Program-made: the position numbers and the translations under genes
Notes under the pieces: generated by a model
The model's input: only the letters and a program-made list of their open reading frames with translations
What the model was told of the DNA's origin: nothing
Databases searched by the model: none
Assembly: GCA_964429135.1 (NCBI GenBank)
Contig: CAYSAU010000006.1
Location: 1 to 64,000 of the forward strand
Reading direction: 5' to 3'
Source of the DNA: CAZSDU01 sp964429135
Lineage (GTDB): Bacteria; Bacteroidota; Bacteroidia; Bacteroidales; FEN-979
DNA length: 64,000 bases
Shown here: positions 26,681 through 35,809 of the stretch, piece by piece
How the letters are laid out: each line of letters opens with the position of its first letter
Numbering within the stretch: the stretch's first letter is position 1

Positions 26681-26878
26681 TTTTAAAAAATTTATTTTAA
26701 CAAAATTGTATTTATAAGGAACGAAATCAAAATCCTTTAGACCAACGGTAAAAAATTCATGACAGAATTTTCTCTTCAAGATTATTCTAGGATGAAAAGA
26801 AGGTAACCATGTACAATTATTAAGGGTTTTATCGTATATTTATGACCTGTTTCACCCTAAAATCAAATTCACTCATCT

Positions 26879-29800
26879 ATGAAATTTTTTTATTTCTTGT
26901 CTCTATTTTTATTCTTTGTCAATATCTCATATGCTCAGCCATGGATAAAGAATCTGCCCCAGGATAAGGCAAAAACAAACCTGACATTCTTCGATTATCA
27001 GCGAGCGTTTAACGAATACTGGGCGCCGTATCATGTCGACAAGGGATATTATGTTGAAAACGGAATCAGGAAAAAAGCTCCCGGATGGAAACAGTTCAAA
27101 CGCTGGGAATATGAAAAGGAATCTCAGATCAATCCTGAAACTGGGAAATTTCCTGAAAAACCAGCCCGGGAGATTGATAAAGTGCTTACCTATTCCTCTG
27201 AAAAATCACCGTCAACGGCTAACTGGACCTGTCTGGGGAGCAATAACTCCGCTGGAGGATATGCCGGTATCGGACGGATTAACTGTATTGCCTTTCATCC
27301 ATCGAATCATAATACTTATTGGGCCGGAACTGCCTCCGGAGGAATTTGGGTCACTACAGATAATGGTTCCAACTGGACTTGCCTGACAAACAACCTCGAT
27401 GCTCTGGCCGTCAGCGATATTGTCATTCCGACGGATTATACCACTACTAATACGATCTACATCGCTACCGGGGATAAAGATCATTGGGACAACCGTAGCA
27501 TAGGCGTCCTTAAATCCACCGACGGAGGTTCGACCTGGAACCCTACCGGAATCAGCTATACCCTGGCGGATAATAAAATGGTTAACCGCATATTGCTGGA
27601 TCCAAACAATAACCAAATTTTAATTGCGGCAACGACCAACGGCGTTTTAAAAACGACCAATGGCGGTTCAACTTGGAACACCCTGCTCACTACCACCAAT
27701 TTTATCGATATGGAATATAAGCCCGGTGATTTCAATACCCTTTATGGATCTACCACCAACGGTACAATTTATGTTTCATCTAACGGAGGTTCAAACTGGA
27801 CACAGGCTTTCAACAATGCTAGTGCCTACAGGATAGAACTGGCCGTATCCTCTCATCAGGATTCATGGGTTTATGCCCTTGCCGTCAATTCTTCCAGTGG
27901 ACTTTATGGTATTTTTCAATCTATCAACAGTGGAGCTTCTTTTTCCCAGGTCTTCAGCGGATCTACCCTGAATCTGCTCGGCTGGAATTCCAATGGTATG
28001 GATTCCGGGGGACAGGGATGGTATGATTTGTCGCTTTCCGTATCTCCTGCAAATGCCAATACCCTGCTGGTTGGCGGAGTGAATACCTGGCGTTCTACCA
28101 ATGGTGGAACCTCCTGGGCAATCGTTAATCATTGGTGGGGCGACGGAGTCCCTGCCGTTCACGCCGACAAACACAAACTGGAGTATCGTAATAATGGGGA
28201 CTTGTTCGAATGTAACGACGGGGGCATTTATTTTTCAAATGATAATGGCACAAACTGGATTGACAAAACCAATGGTATGGTCATTAGCCAGATGTACAAA
28301 CTGGGAGTCTCCCAAATAGTTCCCGATGAAACCATCACGGGTTTGCAGGACAATGGTACAAAACTTTTCACTGGCGGAAACTGGGAGGATGTCAAAGGCG
28401 GTGATGGCATGGAATGCCTGATCGATTATACCGATGTTAACATACAGTACGGCACTTATGTGTACGGACAAATAGACCGTACCACCAACCATTGGTCCAG
28501 CGCTACCGCCATAGAACCTTCAGGAGCGGGCAATGGAGCCTGGGTAACCCCCTATATCATTGATCCCAATGATCCGCAGATTCTGTATGCCGGATATGCC
28601 GATGTCTGGAAAACCTTCAACCGGGGAAACAGCTGGACACAAATTTCCACCATGAGTACTTCCGATAAAATCCGTTCCATGGCCATTGCCCCTTCGAATA
28701 CCCAGGTGCTTTATGTAGCTTCCCCTACTAAAATCTGGAAAACAACCAATGGAGGCACTTCCTGGACTGAAATCACCGGAAGCTTACCCATTGCAACAGG
28801 CAATATCACCAGCATTGCAATTAAAAATAATGATGACACCAAGCTTTGGGTGACCATGAGCGGATATAATGCCAATAAAGTATTTCAATCTGACAATAGC
28901 GGAACTTCCTGGACCAATATTTCCAATGGCCTGCCTTCCATTCCGGCGTATTCCATCGTTCAGAACAAACAAGCGACTTCAGAAGAGCAGTTATATGTTG
29001 GTACAGAATTAGGCGTTTTTTTCAAAAAAGGAAGCGATCCCTGGCTTGCCTATAATACCGGATTGCCTAGTGTCAAAATCGGGGAAATAGAAATTTATTA
29101 TCATTCGAATCCCCAAAACAGTATTTTGAGAGCAGCCACTTACGGAAGAGGACTTTGGGAGACACCGGTGTATTCATCCTGTACGCCTCCCCCTCCCCCT
29201 GTAGTAGGAACCATAACCCAGCCCACCTGTACCCTGGCGACCGGTAGTGTGGATTTATCCGGATTACCTTCCACTGGAACCTGGACTATCAATCCCGGAG
29301 GGATTATCGGAACAGGGTCCTCTACCACCATATCCGGACTGATGCCCGGAACTTATTATTTTACAGTTATAGACGGGAATACGGGATGTGAATCCCAACC
29401 TTCTTCAGCTGTTGTGATCAACCCCCAGCCCGAAACACCACCTGCCCCGGTAATTACGATCAATAACTTTATCTTGGTATCCAACACTCCCTATGGCAAT
29501 CAGTGGTATAATCAGGACGGAATCATTAATGGGGCTATCAATCCGACTTATACCGTCTCATCCAATGGAAATTATTACGACATTGTTACCCTGAACGGAT
29601 GCAGTTCCCCTCCATCCAACATCATCTATGTGACCAATGTAGGGATTGATCCCGCCGGAAGCATCACAACGGTCAGCATTTATCCCAATCCTTTCAGGAA
29701 TGAACTGATCATTGAAACGATCGGTCTGCAGGAAGAGATTACATTTGAAATATTGAATTCCCTTGGGCAGATCGTTTTCAAAGGAAGTTTTAAAGAGAAA

Positions 29801-29896
29801 ACCATAATACCTACAACCGGCCTGGTTTCAGGGACCTATCTGGTCAGGTTGACAAAAGGCGGGGAAAGGGCAATGATCAGGATCATGAAGGAATAA
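26879..29896 (+). CDS. Large BNR/sortilin-type propeller protein with T9SS domain
   Basis: The 1005-residue exported protein has a signal peptide ending at SYAQ. Residues 100-760 hold repeated BNR/VPS10-type blades with motifs such as STDGGSTWN, TTNGGSTWN, SSNGGSNWT, STNGGTSWA and SDNSGTSWT, a sortilin-like beta propeller found in many Bacteroidota exported proteins. A polyproline linker (about 768-775) leads to an SVDLSGLPSTGTW immunoglobulin-like module. Next comes a short module with GNQWYNQDG and NGCSSPPSN, then a T9SS type A domain (VSIYPNPFRNELIIET, EILNSLGQIVFKG, TYLVRLTKGG). It is probably surface-exposed; enzymatic activity is not evident. The next gene starts 13 bases downstream. 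Confidence 0.88.
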   Translation: MKFFYFLSLFLFFVNISYAQPWIKNLPQDKAKTNLTFFDYQRAFNEYWAPYHVDKGYYVENGIRKKAPGWKQFKRWEYEKESQINPETGKFPEKPAREIDKVLTYSSEKSPSTANWTCLGSNNSAGGYAGIGRINCIAFHPSNHNTYWAGTASGGIWVTTDNGSNWTCLTNNLDALAVSDIVIPTDYTTTNTIYIATGDKDHWDNRSIGVLKSTDGGSTWNPTGISYTLADNKMVNRILLDPNNNQILIAATTNGVLKTTNGGSTWNTLLTTTNFIDMEYKPGDFNTLYGSTTNGTIYVSSNGGSNWTQAFNNASAYRIELAVSSHQDSWVYALAVNSSSGLYGIFQSINSGASFSQVFSGSTLNLLGWNSNGMDSGGQGWYDLSLSVSPANANTLLVGGVNTWRSTNGGTSWAIVNHWWGDGVPAVHADKHKLEYRNNGDLFECNDGGIYFSNDNGTNWIDKTNGMVISQMYKLGVSQIVPDETITGLQDNGTKLFTGGNWEDVKGGDGMECLIDYTDVNIQYGTYVYGQIDRTTNHWSSATAIEPSGAGNGAWVTPYIIDPNDPQILYAGYADVWKTFNRGNSWTQISTMSTSDKIRSMAIAPSNTQVLYVASPTKIWKTTNGGTSWTEITGSLPIATGNITSIAIKNNDDTKLWVTMSGYNANKVFQSDNSGTSWTNISNGLPSIPAYSIVQNKQATSEEQLYVGTELGVFFKKGSDPWLAYNTGLPSVKIGEIEIYYHSNPQNSILRAATYGRGLWETPVYSSCTPPPPPVVGTITQPTCTLATGSVDLSGLPSTGTWTINPGGIIGTGSSTTISGLMPGTYYFTVIDGNTGCESQPSSAVVINPQPETPPAPVITINNFILVSNTPYGNQWYNQDGIINGAINPTYTVSSNGNYYDIVTLNGCSSPPSNIIYVTNVGIDPAGSITTVSIYPNPFRNELIIETIGLQEEITFEILNSLGQIVFKGSFKEKTIIPTTGLVSGTYLVRLTKGGERAMIRIMKE

Positions 29897-29909
29897 AATT
29901 ATTCCCATA

Positions 29910-30602
29910 ATGAGTCAAAAAAAATCTGACCTGGAGAGAATCGAAAGTTACCTGAATGGTAGCATGACTCCTGCCGAAATGCGTGAGTTTGAATACGCAT
30001 TGGAAGACGACCGGGAGCTGGCCAGAAAATTCAGGCTCAGACAATCCTTCCCTTCCATTTTTCATGCAGAAGGCGAAGATGAAATTACCATATCCATAAC
30101 GGATACTCCTGAACAAAATTCCGGAAGAAAAAAACGTCATTCCAACACCTCATATTTCGTTTGGATTGCCCTTTTCTTGGTTTTTGCAGGACTTGTCATA
30201 GTTTTTCTTTTCCTGACAAAAAATGGTAACGGGAAAGAAACAAGGGAAAAAGATTTGACTGCGACAGACACGAGTCGGGAAACAACAATTCAGCAAAAGC
30301 CAGAAACACGGGTTCAACCTGAAAAGATCATGCCTGTCTCCCTGCCTGTCGAGCTGTTAAGTCCGGCCGACAGTATGGTGGTAAGCAGGGGAGAAGAATT
30401 GATTTTTCGTTGGAAGATTCAAAACGACACTTTCACAAATTTTTATATTATTTCCGAACCCGGTCATAAGCTGGCATGGTGGAGAGGAATCAGACCGGGG
30501 ATCAGTGAATACAAAGTGGAAGCAAGAAACTTCCGCCCAGGAAAATTTTACTGGTATGTGGGGGATAAAAAAGTGAGGAGAACACTCATTGTCAAAGAAT
30601 AA
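29910..30602 (+). CDS. Anti-sigma-like single-pass membrane protein
   Basis: The 230-residue protein has an N-terminal cytoplasmic helical region (LERIESYLNGSMTPAEMREFE, quoted in part) with the EALEDDRELAR-type pattern seen in Bacteroidota anti-sigma factor N termini. One membrane helix lies at about residues 82-105. A Thr/Glu-rich linker and a C-terminal periplasmic beta domain follow (ELIFRWKIQND, FYWYVGDKKVRRTLIV). This layout suits a transmembrane anti-sigma factor or signal relay. However, no sigma factor gene is adjacent, and the zinc-binding HxxxC of classic ZAS domains is absent. It sits 13 bases after the large propeller gene and may be co-transcribed. Assignment is tentative. Confidence 0.6.
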   Translation: MSQKKSDLERIESYLNGSMTPAEMREFEYALEDDRELARKFRLRQSFPSIFHAEGEDEITISITDTPEQNSGRKKRHSNTSYFVWIALFLVFAGLVIVFLFLTKNGNGKETREKDLTATDTSRETTIQQKPETRVQPEKIMPVSLPVELLSPADSMVVSRGEELIFRWKIQNDTFTNFYIISEPGHKLAWWRGIRPGISEYKVEARNFRPGKFYWYVGDKKVRRTLIVKE

Positions 30603-30666
30603 TTCAGACATACGTATAATATTGTCAGAAAGCTTTTTATACCTTTGAAAAAAATCTGAATATCTT

Positions 30667-30975
30667 ATGAAAAAGATCTTACCCTTGAGTGGAATTCTTC
30701 CTTTGATCATTATTTTTGCCCTTCTCTTGCTATTTTCAGGATGTGCCAATAAGGAAGTGGTCACCGAATGTCTGAAAGGTCATACTTACGGGTTCTGGGG
30801 AGGTTTGTTGCATGGAATCATTGCGCCCATCGACCTTATCCTGATGCTCTTCCGCGATGACATTACGGTGTTTGCCCCGAATAACAACGGGATCTGGTAC
30901 GCCTTTGGATTTGTTCTGGGTAGCGGAGGCTGGGGTTTCCTTGGCGGACACCGGGCGTCAAGAAGCCGGAGATAA
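30667..30975 (+). CDS. Small putative lipoprotein/membrane protein
   Basis: The 102-residue protein has a long hydrophobic N terminus (about 10-25) ending in a lipobox-like LFSGC. Two further motifs follow, GFWGGLLHGIIAPIDLILMLF and NNGIWYAFGFVLGSGGWGF (quoted in pieces), both partly hydrophobic. I recall similar short proteins with a GFWxGLxHG core in Bacteroidota and Firmicutes, of unknown function. The basic end (ASRSRR) is unusual for a lipoprotein. A TACCTTTG -7 box lies at 30640-30647, 20 bases before the start. Its 3' end overlaps the convergent threonine dehydrogenase gene by 18 bases. Confidence 0.7.
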   Translation: MKKILPLSGILPLIIIFALLLLFSGCANKEVVTECLKGHTYGFWGGLLHGIIAPIDLILMLFRDDITVFAPNNNGIWYAFGFVLGSGGWGFLGGHRASRSRR

Positions 30976-31917
30976 CAGCTTCTTGCCAACCTCTTCCAGC
31001 ATTACCTTTGTCATTCGTGACAGATCGTAAGCGTATTGCAGGCCCCAATCTTTCTTGGCAACCTCATCGTTGATACGGGCAGGCCAGGAATCGGCGATAG
31101 CCTGACGGAAATCGGGTTTGTAGGTGATTTCGAATTCAGGAATATGTTTTTTGATCTCTTCGGACAGAATTTTCGGGGTGAAGGAGATTCCGGCTACGTT
31201 ATAGCTTGAACGCAGGGAGAGTTTTGAAGCATCGGCTTCCATGACATCGATAGTGGCTTTGATGGCATCGGGCATGAACATCATGGGAAGTGCAGAATCC
31301 GGACCAAGAAAACACTCATACTTTTTATGCTTGATCGCTTCATAGAAGATCTCCACGGCATAATCGGTCGTACCGCCGCCGGCTTCAGTTTTATAACTGA
31401 TGAGTCCGGGATAGCGAAGGCTACGGGTATCCACGCCGTATTTGTTGAAGTAATACTCTATCCAGCGTTCGCCCGCCAGCTTACTGATACCGTAAACCGT
31501 ATTGGGCTCCATGATCGTGAATTGTGGGGTGTCCACACGGGGAGTGGAGGGTCCGAAAACAGCAATAGAGCTGGGCCAGAATATTCTTTTCAGCTTTAGT
31601 TCCCGGGCAAGTTCCAGTACATTCATCAGGCTGCGCATGTTAATGTCCCAGGAAGCCAGGGGGCGTTTTTCGGCATTGCCAGAAAGAATAGCTGCAAGAT
31701 GGTACACTTGGGTGATTTTTTCATGCTCCAGAATGAGTTGGAGTTTGGATGCATCCAATACATCCAAAATCTCAAATGGGCCAGTACCGGCCACTTCTGG
31801 TGGAGCTGGGCGGATGTCGGTGGCGATCACATGGGATTCACCGTAAAGTTTTCGTAATTCGAGAGTCAATTCCGAGCCGATTTGCCCAGAACAACCGATG
31901 ACCAGTATTTTTTCCAT
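30958..31917 (-). CDS. L-threonine 3-dehydrogenase, SDR (epimerase-like) type
   Basis: The 319-residue protein is an extended short-chain dehydrogenase with the NAD-binding GCSGQIG motif (residues 8-14), the SSIAVFG strand and the YGISK catalytic Tyr-Lys (about 142-146). The signature LPMMFMPDAIKATIDVMEA (about 225-243) separates this group from UDP-galactose epimerases. It marks the NAD-dependent L-threonine 3-dehydrogenases of the kind described in Flavobacterium and Cupriavidus. The product, 2-amino-3-ketobutyrate, is the substrate of Kbl, two copies of which lie at 7.4-12.4 kb. A minus-strand CAAAAGTA (TACTTTTG) box at 31941-31948 is a likely -7 element. Confidence 0.85.
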   Translation of the reverse strand: MEKILVIGCSGQIGSELTLELRKLYGESHVIATDIRPAPPEVAGTGPFEILDVLDASKLQLILEHEKITQVYHLAAILSGNAEKRPLASWDINMRSLMNVLELARELKLKRIFWPSSIAVFGPSTPRVDTPQFTIMEPNTVYGISKLAGERWIEYYFNKYGVDTRSLRYPGLISYKTEAGGGTTDYAVEIFYEAIKHKKYECFLGPDSALPMMFMPDAIKATIDVMEADASKLSLRSSYNVAGISFTPKILSEEIKKHIPEFEITYKPDFRQAIADSWPARINDEVAKKDWGLQYAYDLSRMTKVMLEEVGKKLLSPAS

Positions 31918-32030
31918 CTTTACATTTTAAAAAGTTCACGCAAAAGTAGAAAAAAACAAATCACCAATATACAATGACGTAACCCTGACAGCATGTTGCC
32001 GTCTAAATATTCAAATAAAAATCCACACCA

Positions 32031-33701
32031 ATGATCCATCGTATTTACTTTTTTCTTCCATTGGTCATGACATTGGCGATGTTTCGTCTGTCACAGGCCC
32101 AGCATGCTAACTTGTCTCTTGAACAGCTTAACGGCAGGTTTGACCGGGTGTTGTCGGATGCCTATCAACCAGAAGGACCGGGATGTGCAGCAATTGTTGC
32201 CGTCAAAGGGAAGGTGATTTACCATAAAGCTTTCGGGAAGGCTGATCTCGAGCTCAATGTCGATATGCGCCCGGAGATGGTCTTCCGGATAGGATCTATC
32301 ACCAAGCAATTTACCGCCGTGGCCATCCTTCAACTCGAAGAATCCGGTAAACTTTCCCTGAAAGATCCCATTACGAAATTTATTCCAGATTATCCAGTGC
32401 ATGGCTATACCATTACCATCGAACATCTCCTGACTCATACTTCAGGAATACACAGTTATACCAGCATGAAGGAATGGACATCAGAGATACGGAAAAAGGA
32501 TTTTTCCATAGACTCGCTGATCAATTTCTTTAAAGATTACCCCATGGATTTCGAACCCGGCACAAAATGGAGCTACAGCAATTCGGGTTATATCCTGCTG
32601 GGAAAGATCATTGAAGTGGCGTCAGGCATGACCTATCCACAATATCTCAAGGAAAAGATTTTTTTACCCCTTGAACTGAACCATAGCAGTTACGATTCAA
32701 CCCATCTGGTGATCAGGAACCGCATTAAGGGTTATGCAAAAGGAGACAATGGTTTTGAACATGCCGAATACCTAAGTATGTCCCAGCCCTATGCCGCGGG
32801 GGCTCTCATTTCAACGGTAGAAGATCTGTATAAATGGACCCTTGGCATTTGCTCTGGGAAGATCCTTAAAAGAGAAAATTTAGAGAAAGCATTTATCCCA
32901 TACAGAACTTCCGATGGCAAGCCAACCAATTATGGTTATGGCTGGATGATGGGAGAGATCGATGGCAGCAAAGTGATCCTTCATGGGGGAGCCATCAATG
33001 GTTTTCTAACCCTGGGATTGTGGATCCCCGATGAAGAAGTCTTTGTAGCTGTCTTTTCAAACTGCGAAAACCAATCACCGGATAATGCAGCATTAAAAAT
33101 GGCTGCCATGACCATTGGGAAATTCCCCGAATATGATACCATTGCGCTTGACAGTATAAGCCTTAATTCTTATATCGGTATTTATGAAGACGGTGGGGGA
33201 TTGCAAAGAAAAATTACCTATAAAGATGGAAAACTCTGGTCTCAGCGGACGGGAGGAGGATTGTTTGAATTGAAGGCGGTCGGACAGCATAAATTTATTT
33301 TTTCTGATGATATGGCTTCCTATGAGTTCCAGACAGATAACAGTGGCAAAGTAAAGGGTTTGATATTCCGCCGCCTGGGCTCCGAAACATCTGAATGGAA
33401 ACGTACAGATAAAATGATTCAGACGCGCAATGAAATGAAGGTGGATGCAGCGATCCTACAGCAATATGCAGGTGTCTATGAGCTGGTTCCGGGATTTACC
33501 CTGACCATGACTGTCGAAGAGGGAAAGCTGATGACCCAGGCTAGCGGTCAGCCAAAATTTGAACTTTTTGCTGAAAAGGAAAACCTGTTTTTTCTGAAGG
33601 TAGTCGATGCCAGCGTGGAGTTCATCAAGGGAGAAGACGGGAAAGTGAATGCGCTCATCCTCCATCAGAACGGTGACCATAAAGCAAAAAGAATAAACTA
33701 G
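32031..33701 (+). CDS. Secreted beta-lactamase-family serine hydrolase
   Basis: The 556-residue exported protein has a signal peptide (cleavage near SQAQ). A beta-lactamase/class C penicillin-binding-like domain follows (about 30-370) with SITK (in GSITKQF) as the nucleophile Ser-Lys, YSN (in WSYSNSGYILLG) and the HGG motif (in ILHGGAINGF). The C-terminal 180 residues are two small beta-rich repeats (LNSYIGIYE and LQQYAGVYE), which are common in Bacteroidota members. It may be an esterase, D-aminopeptidase or peptidase; antibiotic hydrolysis is not implied. It is divergent from the threonine dehydrogenase gene. Confidence 0.88.
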   Translation: MIHRIYFFLPLVMTLAMFRLSQAQHANLSLEQLNGRFDRVLSDAYQPEGPGCAAIVAVKGKVIYHKAFGKADLELNVDMRPEMVFRIGSITKQFTAVAILQLEESGKLSLKDPITKFIPDYPVHGYTITIEHLLTHTSGIHSYTSMKEWTSEIRKKDFSIDSLINFFKDYPMDFEPGTKWSYSNSGYILLGKIIEVASGMTYPQYLKEKIFLPLELNHSSYDSTHLVIRNRIKGYAKGDNGFEHAEYLSMSQPYAAGALISTVEDLYKWTLGICSGKILKRENLEKAFIPYRTSDGKPTNYGYGWMMGEIDGSKVILHGGAINGFLTLGLWIPDEEVFVAVFSNCENQSPDNAALKMAAMTIGKFPEYDTIALDSISLNSYIGIYEDGGGLQRKITYKDGKLWSQRTGGGLFELKAVGQHKFIFSDDMASYEFQTDNSGKVKGLIFRRLGSETSEWKRTDKMIQTRNEMKVDAAILQQYAGVYELVPGFTLTMTVEEGKLMTQASGQPKFELFAEKENLFFLKVVDASVEFIKGEDGKVNALILHQNGDHKAKRIN

Positions 33702-33709
33702 TTTATTCC

Positions 33710-33747
33710 GGAATTATACCCATTTGTTATTTTACTTTTATAATTCC
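33710..33747. terminator. AT-rich inverted repeat between convergent genes
   Basis: GGAATTATA (33710-33718) and TATAATTCC (33739-33747) form a perfect nine-base inverted repeat around a 20-base loop, between the stops of two convergent genes. It could act as a bidirectional terminator, although the stem is AT-rich and no uridine run follows. It overlaps the stop region of the minus-strand gene. Confidence 0.35.
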
Positions 33748-34217
33748 CCTAAGGCCTTGATCAACGGGTAAATCATTCCTGCGATCAGCAACAGGACCAG
33801 AAAAGGGCGGTTGATGTTCTGCCATTTATAGTTCTTCCTCCGGATGGCATCCATCGCATGGTTGATTGCGGAGAAAAAGAAAAAAAACATAAAGGCAAAA
33901 AAGATGGTCAACTCTGCTGCAATACCCCATTTGCAGAAATACACTACGACGGCAACGACAGCATAGGAGAGCATCCCGATAGCCGATTGTCGCTGGTAAT
34001 TACCATCTGACTGATAGCCCTTAGCTTCTGCCGCTTTCTTTCCCGCCAGCAAACCTTCCAGACCCGAAATTCCTGCAATGGCAAAAATAACCAGAGGGAT
34101 CATGATGTGAAGCTGAGCCTGAGGGTTGTATCCGTCTTGAAACCCGGTTTGGTAGCCTAAAAAGAATGCAGTACAAACGATCAGTATCCTAAAAATGTCG
34201 AGGATATTTGAAAACAT
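33738..34217 (-). CDS. Hypothetical four-helix membrane protein
   Basis: The 159-residue protein has about four hydrophobic helices and short loops. A conserved-looking central loop (AEAKGYQSDGNYQRQSAIG) sits between helices 2 and 3. I do not recognise it with certainty; the loop recalls DUF6790-type proteins. It is in the inner membrane by composition. The gene is convergent with the serine hydrolase and divergent from cysS. No neighbour suggests a function. Confidence 0.65.
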   Translation of the reverse strand: MFSNILDIFRILIVCTAFFLGYQTGFQDGYNPQAQLHIMIPLVIFAIAGISGLEGLLAGKKAAEAKGYQSDGNYQRQSAIGMLSYAVVAVVVYFCKWGIAAELTIFFAFMFFFFFSAINHAMDAIRRKNYKWQNINRPFLVLLLIAGMIYPLIKALGEL

Positions 34218-34291
34218 GATGATAAGGATTTATGAGGTGAAATTAACAAATTTCCAGAATTTTTTACCTTTGTCCTGTTTATTCTTTAGCG

Positions 34292-35782
34292 ATGGACTCC
34301 AGGCTTTTTTTGTACAATACCTTATCGAGGAATAAAGAAGCATTTGAACCAATTAACCCTCCTTTTGCAGGTATGTATGTCTGCGGTCCTACGGTTTATG
34401 GTGATCCTCACCTGGGCCATGCCCGTCCGGCCATCACTTTCGACCTGGTATTCCGATATCTTCAGCATCTAGGATATAAGGTGCGCTATGTAAGAAACAT
34501 TACCGATGTAGGTCATCTCGAAGCCGACCTCGATGAGGGAGAGGATAAGATCGCCAAAAAAGCTCGCCTGGAACAAGTAGAACCAATGGAGATCGCCCAA
34601 TACTATGCTGATCGGTATTTCCTGTACATGGAAGCCCTCAATGTAAAACGACCATCCATTGAACCCCGTGCTTCCGGCCATATCATTGAACAGATCGGCT
34701 TGGTGCAGCAGATCCTGGATGCAGGCTATGCTTATGAGGTGAATGGCTCGGTATATTTCGATATGGAAAAGTACAGCAAGTCACATGAATATGGAATCCT
34801 TTCAGGACGTGTGCTTGATGATTTGCTTACCAATACTCGTAACCTTGAAACTCGGGAAGAAAAACATCACCCCGCGGATTTCGCCCTCTGGAAGAAGGCC
34901 CAACCTGAACACATCATGCGCTGGCCTTCACCCTGGAGCGATGGCTTCCCGGGATGGCATCTGGAATGTTCAGCCATGAGCGCCAAATACCTCGGACTTC
35001 AATTCGACATTCATGGCGGTGGCATGGACCTTCTCTTTCCACACCATGAGTCGGAAATCGCCCAGTCACAGATTGCGAATCATGTTACCCCCGCGAAGTA
35101 TTGGATGCATAATAACATGATCACCATCAATGGTCAGAAAATGGGTAAATCCCTGGGGAATTTTATTACCCTTGAGGAATTTTTTACAGGAAATCACAAG
35201 GAGCTTCAGAAAGCATACAGCCCCATGACCATTCGTTTCTTTATGTTGCAGGCTCATTACCGTTCCACCCTCGATTTTTCGAACGAAGCCCTGGAAGCGG
35301 CGGAGAAAGGATTGAAACGCCTGATGACAGCGTATGAGATACTAATTAAATTGTCCTCCCCTCAGATAGATTCGCGATCCTCCATAATCCATCGACTATC
35401 ACCTGTCGCCGATCTTTTTGACGCCTGCTATGCCGCCATGAACGACGATTTTAACAGTCCCATGGTAATCGCCAGCCTTTTTGAGGGTGTTCGTATCATC
35501 AATTCAGTAAATGATAAAAAAGAAAGTATTACGCCCGAGGAATTGAATCTGCTGAAAAAAATGTTCGAAATATTCGTTTTTGATATCCTCGGGCTGAAAA
35601 ATGAACAGTCTTCCGATCAGTCTGTTTACCTTGATGGATTAATGGATTTGATCTTGAAGATCCGTCAGAAATCAAGGGAAACCAAAGACTGGGACACCTC
35701 AGACCAGATTCGGAATGCACTGAATAAACTGCATATCGTGGTAAGGGACGGGAAAGAGGAAACAAGCTGGAATATGGAGTGA
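34292..35782 (+). CDS. cysS: Cysteinyl-tRNA synthetase
   Basis: The 496-residue class I synthetase charges tRNA-Cys. Seen: the N-terminal VCGPTVYGDPHLGHARPAI with zinc-ligand Cys and HLGH (HIGH) motif, WHLECSAMS with a second zinc-ligand Cys, GGGMDLLFPHHESEIAQS with His/Glu ligands, and KMGKSLGN (KMSKS) around residue 285. The C-terminal DALR anticodon domain has the usual LDFSNEALEAAEKGLKRL. Length and order are normal. A TACCTTTG -7 box lies at 34265-34272, 19 bases before the ATG, so it has its own promoter. Confidence 0.97.
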   Translation: MDSRLFLYNTLSRNKEAFEPINPPFAGMYVCGPTVYGDPHLGHARPAITFDLVFRYLQHLGYKVRYVRNITDVGHLEADLDEGEDKIAKKARLEQVEPMEIAQYYADRYFLYMEALNVKRPSIEPRASGHIIEQIGLVQQILDAGYAYEVNGSVYFDMEKYSKSHEYGILSGRVLDDLLTNTRNLETREEKHHPADFALWKKAQPEHIMRWPSPWSDGFPGWHLECSAMSAKYLGLQFDIHGGGMDLLFPHHESEIAQSQIANHVTPAKYWMHNNMITINGQKMGKSLGNFITLEEFFTGNHKELQKAYSPMTIRFFMLQAHYRSTLDFSNEALEAAEKGLKRLMTAYEILIKLSSPQIDSRSSIIHRLSPVADLFDACYAAMNDDFNSPMVIASLFEGVRIINSVNDKKESITPEELNLLKKMFEIFVFDILGLKNEQSSDQSVYLDGLMDLILKIRQKSRETKDWDTSDQIRNALNKLHIVVRDGKEETSWNME

Positions 35783-35809
35783 ATATTATAATTATAAATT
35801 CAATTATCT

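Noticed and set aside
29889..29904. GGAATAA-AA-TTATTCC palindrome across the stop of the BNR protein gene
   Set aside because: Short, AT-rich, only a two-base loop and no T run; it overlaps coding sequence and is easily a chance event.
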